Assembly (NCBI RefSeq): GCF_047974105.1
Contig: NZ_JBHYRS010000008.1
Location: forward strand, 1 to 64,000
Length of the DNA: 64,000 bases
Source: Mitsuokella sp047974105
GTDB lineage: Bacteria; Bacillota; Negativicutes; Selenomonadales; Selenomonadaceae
Reading direction: 5' to 3'
Shown here: piece by piece, positions 59,651-64,000 of the stretch
Layout of the letters: every line of letters starts with the position of its first letter
Position numbering within the stretch: position 1 is the first letter of the stretch
The notes under the pieces: model-generated
Seen by the model: only the letters and a program-made list of their open reading frames with translations
Database searches by the model: none
Told to the model about the DNA's origin: nothing
Position numbers and translations under genes: made by a program

Positions 59651-61702
59651 ATGAAAATAAATTCCCTTCTCTACGGTGCAGCGTATTACGACGAATACAT
59701 GCCCTATGAACGTCTCGAAAAAGACATGCAGCTCATCAAGGACGCCGGCATGAATGTCATCCGCATCGCCGAATCCACCTGGGGCACGATGGAGCCCAAG
59801 CGCGGCACATTTGATTTTCACCATATCGACCGTGCCCTCGAGGCTGCCGAAAAATACGGCCTGTACGTCATCGTCGGCACGCCGACTTATGCCATCCCCA
59901 CGTGGATGGCCAAGGAATGCCCCGATGTCCTGCTTGTGCCGGAACCGGCCATGGTAAAGAACGGCCCTGTCACAGAGCCGGGCCACGAGTTCTACGGCAG
60001 GCGCCAGAATATGGATATCGGCCATCCTTATTACCGCGAATGCGCCGAAGAGATGATCCGCGCCCTGATGGAGCACGTCAAGGACCATCCCAGCATCATC
60101 GGCTATCAGCTCGACAATGAGACGAAGTACTACGGCAATGCCAATGCGCGCATCCAAAAGGAATTTGTCGCGTGGCTCAAAGAGCGTTTCGGGACGCTCG
60201 ACGCACTCAACAAGGTCTTTGGCCTCAATTACTGGAGCAATCGTATCAACACCTGGGAGGATTTCCCCGATGTGCGCGGCACGATCAACGCGAGCCTCGC
60301 TTCCGCCTTCGACGAATTCCGCCGCGGGACCGTCCGGGATTTCCTCGCCTGGCAGGCTGCCATTGTCAAAGAATATGCCAAGGAAGGCCAGTTCGTCACG
60401 CAGAATTTCGATTACGAATGGCGCGGCTGGTCGTTCGGCATTCAGCCGCAGGTCGACCATTTCCAGTGTGCCGAGGTGCTGGACCTTGCCAGCGTCGATA
60501 TCTATCATCCGACGCAGTCGGCCCTGACGGGTACGGAGATTGCCTTTGGCGGCGACGTCAGCCGTTCGCTCAAGCAGAAAAATTATCTCGTCATGGAGAC
60601 TGAGGCTCAGGGCTTCCCGCAGTGGACGCCGTATCCGGGGCAGCTTAGGCTGCAGGCCTTCAGCCATCTTGCCAGCGGTGCCTGCGGCGTCATGTACTGG
60701 CATTGGCATTCCCTGCACAACTCGTGGGAAACGTATTGGCGCGGTGTCCTGCCGCATGATTTGAAGCCTGGGCGCATCTATCGCGAAGTACAGACAGTCG
60801 GTAAAGAGATGGCGCGCCTCTCGAAAGAGCTGCAGGGCCTTACGAAGAAAAACCGCGTGGCGATTCTCGTCAGCAACGAAGCCCTTTCGGCCTTGGAGTA
60901 TCAGCCTATCGGCGATGTGCTGCGCAAACGCGATTTCAAATATAACGATGTCGTACGCTGGCTCTACGATGCCTTCTACCGCAGCAACATCGAATGTGAC
61001 TTTTTGCCAGCGACTACGCGAGACTTCCAGGAATATGACCTCATCGCCGTACCTGCCCTCTATACGGCAGAACATGAACTTACGGAAACCCTGAAACAAT
61101 ACGTCAAAGAAGGCGGCCACTTGCTGGCGACTTTTAAGACGGCCTATACGAACGAGAACGTTCAGGTCTATCAGGACGCACAGCCCCATAATCTGACGGA
61201 TGTCTTCGGGCTCAGTTATCAGGAATTCACCGTCACCCCGAATATGAAGCTGCAGGGCGAAGCATCCCTTACAGGCGCTGAATGCTCCGACTGGCAGGAA
61301 CTTTTGGAGCCGTCTACGGCCAAAGTTCTCGCTTCCTATGACAACCCGGCCTGGAATGGCTATGCAGCCGTAACCGAAAACGAATACGGCAAAGGCAAAG
61401 CCTGGTATCTCGGCTGCTACTTCTCGCCGTCGCATCTTGAAAACTTCGTGCGCGACGTCATTGCGAAAGACCTGCCGGCTATCCGTCCTTACAAGGAGAC
61501 ATTCCCGCTGATCATCCGTCAGGGGTATAACGCCACCGGAAAGAAACTGGCCTATTACCTGAACTACTCAGACAAAGAACAGTCTGTCCCCTATAAAGGC
61601 ACGAATGCCACGGAATTAATGAGCGGTCAGCCCCTCGAAGATGGCAATATCATCACCTTAGCGCCATGGGACGTACAAATCGTGGCAACAGAAAAAATAT
61701 AA
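59651..61702 (+). CDS. GH42 beta-galactosidase
   Basis: 683 aa, normal length. Acid/base Glu in YQLDNETKYYG and nucleophile Glu in LVMETEAQGFPQW are both present in the (beta/alpha)8 barrel (residues 1-390). The trimerisation and beta domains follow (YDLIAVPALYTAEHELTETL, GYNATGKKLAYYLNYSDKEQ). It has no signal peptide. It cleaves terminal beta-galactose, or possibly arabinose, from imported oligosaccharides. Translation appears to depend on a hairpin that brings a distant ribosome site to the start. Confidence 0.93.
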   Translation: MKINSLLYGAAYYDEYMPYERLEKDMQLIKDAGMNVIRIAESTWGTMEPKRGTFDFHHIDRALEAAEKYGLYVIVGTPTYAIPTWMAKECPDVLLVPEPAMVKNGPVTEPGHEFYGRRQNMDIGHPYYRECAEEMIRALMEHVKDHPSIIGYQLDNETKYYGNANARIQKEFVAWLKERFGTLDALNKVFGLNYWSNRINTWEDFPDVRGTINASLASAFDEFRRGTVRDFLAWQAAIVKEYAKEGQFVTQNFDYEWRGWSFGIQPQVDHFQCAEVLDLASVDIYHPTQSALTGTEIAFGGDVSRSLKQKNYLVMETEAQGFPQWTPYPGQLRLQAFSHLASGACGVMYWHWHSLHNSWETYWRGVLPHDLKPGRIYREVQTVGKEMARLSKELQGLTKKNRVAILVSNEALSALEYQPIGDVLRKRDFKYNDVVRWLYDAFYRSNIECDFLPATTRDFQEYDLIAVPALYTAEHELTETLKQYVKEGGHLLATFKTAYTNENVQVYQDAQPHNLTDVFGLSYQEFTVTPNMKLQGEASLTGAECSDWQELLEPSTAKVLASYDNPAWNGYAAVTENEYGKGKAWYLGCYFSPSHLENFVRDVIAKDLPAIRPYKETFPLIIRQGYNATGKKLAYYLNYSDKEQSVPYKGTNATELMSGQPLEDGNIITLAPWDVQIVATEKI

Positions 61703-61720
61703 CTTTTTCTTTTTGACCTA

Positions 61721-61748
61721 TTGACTTTTTGACCATTCTGAGTATAAT
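61721..61748 (+). promoter_or_regulatory. Promoter of the hsp20 gene
   Basis: TTGACT (61721-61726) and TATAAT (61743-61748), 16 bases apart. A 5' leader of about 125 bases follows. Confidence 0.6.
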
Positions 61749-61772
61749 AAGAATTGTAAAGAGGATAAGGGA

Positions 61773-61853
61773 ACCGAGAGAAAGGGTCCAAGGTCCTCGG
61801 TACAAATATCAAATGGTTTTGAATCGCCGCCTGATGCTCATCGGAAGGCGGCG
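61773..61853 (+). promoter_or_regulatory. Structured 5' leader of hsp20
   Basis: Two hairpins lie in the leader: ACCGAG (61773-61778) with CTCGGT (61796-61801), and CGCCGCCT (61825-61832) with AGGCGGCG (61846-61853). The ribosome site AAAGGGG (about 61865-61871) follows. Hsp20 genes are often controlled by RNA thermometers, but no stem covering the ribosome site is obvious. Confidence 0.4.
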
Positions 61854-61880
61854 GCAAGACGTCGAAAGGGGTTTTTGATT

Positions 61881-62330
61881 ATGTTTGGTTTGGTTCCATT
61901 TGTTTCCAACAATGATCTTCAGAAAGAAGAAAACGTATTTGATCGCCTCATGAATGTCTTTGATGAACCGTTTATGCAGAGCTTCCATACTCCGGAATTC
62001 AAGGTTGATGTCAAAGACAACAAGGACAGCTACGACCTCACGGCTGAGCTGCCGGGCCTCAAGAAGGAAGACATCTCCCTGACGTACAACAACAATTATC
62101 TGACTATCGCCACGAAACATGCGGATACGAAAGATGAGAAGGACGAGAAGGGCAACTACGTCCGCCGCGAACGCAGCCAGAGCAGCATGAGCCGTTCGTT
62201 CTACATCGACAACATCGATGAGGGCAAGTGCACGGCAGAATACAAGGATGGTATCCTTTCCGTCCATATGCCGAAGTCGGCAGAGAAGGCCGAAACGGGT
62301 CATACGATCAACATCAATGGCGCCGCTTAA
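61881..62330 (+). CDS. Small heat-shock protein Hsp20
   Basis: 149 aa from ATG 61881 with AAAGGGG upstream. The alpha-crystallin domain spans about residues 38-140 (PEFKVDVKDNKDSYDLTAEL, PGLKKEDISL, and DGILSVHMPK). The I-x-I motif at the end is INI. It holds unfolding proteins in solution under stress. Confidence 0.93.
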   Translation: MFGLVPFVSNNDLQKEENVFDRLMNVFDEPFMQSFHTPEFKVDVKDNKDSYDLTAELPGLKKEDISLTYNNNYLTIATKHADTKDEKDEKGNYVRRERSQSSMSRSFYIDNIDEGKCTAEYKDGILSVHMPKSAEKAETGHTININGAA

Positions 62331-62432
62331 GCCGCAGCGTGAAAACGCTTAAAGCTTGACCAACCAAACACCGCGTGTCACCTTCGGGTGGCCGCTGGTG
62401 TTTGCTCCATATGCAAGGGACGTCTCTTAAAA

Positions 62433-62466
62433 GGAGTCAGCATTTTGCTGGCTCCTCTTTTTTTCT
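62433..62466 (+). terminator. Terminator downstream of hsp20
   Basis: GGAGTCAGC (62433-62441) pairs with GCTGGCTCC (62447-62455) with one G-U, followed by a run of T residues to about 62464. It could also serve the convergent LysR gene. Confidence 0.7.
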
Positions 62467-62508
62467 CGTGACAAGTATGTAATGGCGTCTTTTTTTATGC
62501 AGGAGTCC

Positions 62509-63405
62509 TTATGCTTTTGCCGCTGAAATGCTCAAAATACGTTCTTTCAGCAGTCTTGCCGCCTCGGAGAAGACCTGATGCTTTTTCCAGATGAAGAACA
62601 CGCGGCAGGTTTTCGGCGGGTCCAGGGGACGGAACACAAGCGGGCTGTCTTCGGGGAGACTTATAAGCCGGTCAAAGCACAGGACGTAGCCGATGCCTTC
62701 TTCGGCCAAAAGAGAAGCATTGTAGAGCAGTGTATACGTGGCGACGATATTGAGTTCGCTTTCGTCTTGATCAAACCAGACGCCAAATTCCTTCCATTTA
62801 AGTGCCTGCTGCGAGAGAATCAAGGGGAGTCCGTCAAGGTCTTCTGGATGAATGCTCGTAAGCTTCGCCAAAGGGCTGTCTCTGCGCATCAGGACGCCCC
62901 AGCGGTCTTCATAGGAAAGTTCGATATAAGGATAATCCTGCGGCACATCGGGCTGTATCAAGATACCAAAATCCAAGGTGCCTCTTTTCAGATGGTCTTT
63001 TACGTTCATGCCATCCATGCTGCGAAAATCATAGTTGACATGGGGATATTCCTTCTGCAGCTCGTGGACGGCATGCGCGATGATCCGCATGCCCGCTGTT
63101 TCGCCGCAGCCGATATGCACACTGCCGCTGACGCCTTCCCGTGCATGGGAGACTTCATCGACAGTTTTATCTACGAGTTCGGCAATTTCTTCTGCTCGCT
63201 TCTTGAGCAAAAATCCCGCTTCCGTAAGAGTCGTACGCCGATTGCTCCGCAATAGAAGCTTCACGCCGAGTTCATTTTCGAGATCCATGAGCTGACGGGA
63301 AAGCGCCGGCTGAGAGACGTGCAATTCTTCCGCCGCATGGGAGATATTTTCCGTTCTGGCCACAGCCAGAAAATATTTCAGGACACGAAATTCCATTTTT
63401 ATCAC
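62509..63405 (-). CDS. LysR-family transcriptional regulator
   Basis: 298 aa. The N-terminal helix-turn-helix is FLAVARTENISHAAEELHVS followed by QPALSRQLMDLENELG. The effector-binding domain occupies the rest (VHIGCGETAGMRIIAHAVHE). It is divergent from the MFS gene at 63529 and probably controls it. The intergenic region (63406-63528) contains ATTATA/TATAAT-like strings and the T-N11-A-type half sites expected for LysR, though no single operator stands out. Confidence 0.93.
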   Translation of the reverse strand: MIKMEFRVLKYFLAVARTENISHAAEELHVSQPALSRQLMDLENELGVKLLLRSNRRTTLTEAGFLLKKRAEEIAELVDKTVDEVSHAREGVSGSVHIGCGETAGMRIIAHAVHELQKEYPHVNYDFRSMDGMNVKDHLKRGTLDFGILIQPDVPQDYPYIELSYEDRWGVLMRRDSPLAKLTSIHPEDLDGLPLILSQQALKWKEFGVWFDQDESELNIVATYTLLYNASLLAEEGIGYVLCFDRLISLPEDSPLVFRPLDPPKTCRVFFIWKKHQVFSEAARLLKERILSISAAKA

Positions 63406-63528
63406 CTCTGCCGTCTATTATAACAACATCTGCTATGTGATTCAATTATATCCAGTAAGTATAAATAGGTATTTGTTATAGAAAGCGCCTTATGATATCC
63501 TTACCGTAACAGCAAGAAAGGAGCCATT

Positions 63529-64000
63529 ATGCAGACAAACAAAAACCTATTGATCTTCATCCTCATGACCGGAGTATTCGGCATCCTCAATACGGAAATG
63601 GGCTTTATCGGCCTTTTGCCCTATATCGCAGAACGCTACGATGTGACCATCGTTCATGCCGGACTGCTCATCAGCCTTTTTGCGCTGGGAGTTGCCATTG
63701 CCGGTCCGATTATGCCGCTGCTGTTTTCCCGTTTCAACCGCAAACACGTCATGCTGTTCGTGCTTGGCTTATTCACGGTATGCAATACGATTTCGGTGTT
63801 TGCCGCGGATTTCAACCTGCTCTTAGCCGCGCGGGTGCTGCCTGCCTTTTTCCATCCCGTCTACTGCTCGATGGCCTTTACGGTAGCAGCAGCGCTCGCA
63901 GGAGCCAAAGATGCCCCAAAGGCCGTGGCCAAAATCAACATCGGGGTATCGGCCGGCATGGTCGTCGGCGTCCCGATCAGCAACTTCCTCGCAGCGAATA
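63529..64000 (+). CDS. MFS efflux-type transporter, N-terminal part (runs off right edge)
   Basis: 157 codons are visible from ATG 63529 (ribosome site AAGAAAGGAG) and the frame is open to the window end. It has an N-terminal membrane segment (LLIFILMTGVFGILNTEMGF), several more helices, and the DHA1-type loop SRFNRKHVMLFVLGLFTV. It resembles AraJ/YdhP-type sugar or drug efflux carriers. It is divergent from the LysR gene. Confidence 0.85.
   Translation, partial: MQTNKNLLIFILMTGVFGILNTEMGFIGLLPYIAERYDVTIVHAGLLISLFALGVAIAGPIMPLLFSRFNRKHVMLFVLGLFTVCNTISVFAADFNLLLAARVLPAFFHPVYCSMAFTVAAALAGAKDAPKAVAKINIGVSAGMVVGVPISNFLAAN

Noticed and set aside
59546..61435. 629-codon minus-strand frame
   Set aside because: It is opposite the GH42 gene, whose catalytic motifs are intact; the long opposite frame is a codon-bias shadow.
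1..64000. tRNA or rRNA genes
   Set aside because: No T-loop GTTCRANYC set with matching acceptor stem and no rRNA-like stretch was noticed on either strand; a covariance search would be needed to exclude them fully.

Overview
The window looks like a chromosomal segment of a low-to-mid GC Firmicute, most likely a Negativicute of the Selenomonas/Mitsuokella/Megamonas type. That placement is inference from protein style and gene content; no rRNA or tRNA is present to test it. Both ends cut through genes: an IS4-family transposase on the left and an MFS transporter on the right.

Bases 1-34,800 are a large immunity island built around a subtype III-D CRISPR-Cas locus. A divergent zinc-ribbon membrane protein and a CARF-HEPN (Csx1-like) gene lead into a DUF3800-like/TPR protein and a DUF4145-like protein. 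Then come a leader and an array of 71 repeats and 70 spacers (7,791-12,978), followed by a small Rossmann-like protein and the effector operon: HD-less cas10, cas7, csx10, fused cas7-cas7, csx19, a TIGR03986-type RAMP and cas6. A separately promoted adaptation operon follows: cas1, cas2, a TPR/cold-shock-like protein and a glycine-zipper/HEPN protein. Downstream lie an HNH protein, two overlapping WYL-domain regulators, a methyltransferase-like/DUF1848 pair, an RNase HI-like protein and a glycine-zipper protein.

The most striking signal is a shared promoter. The 17-mer TCACAGTTTTTTTGACA (or a close variant) sits exactly 22 bp upstream of a -10-like TANNNT hexamer at six places: before the zinc-ribbon gene, the cas10 operon, cas1, the HNH gene, the methyltransferase pair and the second glycine-zipper gene. 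At five of the six, sequence between the 17-mer and the -10 (or overlapping the -10) is the reverse complement of sequence around the first Shine-Dalgarno of the transcript, and the arms differ from site to site. I read this as an immune regulon in which CRISPR effector, adaptation and candidate abortive-infection genes are co-controlled, possibly by the WYL pair, with a built-in layer of RNA or DNA structure. The controller is inference; the motif, spacing and complementarity are directly visible.

Bases 34,800-45,200 are a mobile-element-rich zone. It holds a phzF gene destroyed by an IS605-type TnpB element, a cyanase gene whose leader occurs a second time 3.3 kb upstream, an Ltp-type superinfection-exclusion lipoprotein, and an IStron (group I intron core plus TnpB-like gene) abutting a truncated C39-like peptidase gene. 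Bases 45,200-56,500 hold DNA-damage and stress genes: a Y-family polymerase with a YolD-like partner, a Phd/YoeB toxin-antitoxin pair, a secreted PDZ protein, KptA, a UvrA-like ATPase, an ADP-ribosylglycohydrolase and an ATPase of the DUF234 type. Bases 56,600-64,000 hold a glycoside-utilisation cluster (AraC regulator, GH43, MFS transporter, GH42), an Hsp20 gene with a structured leader, and a divergent LysR/MFS pair.
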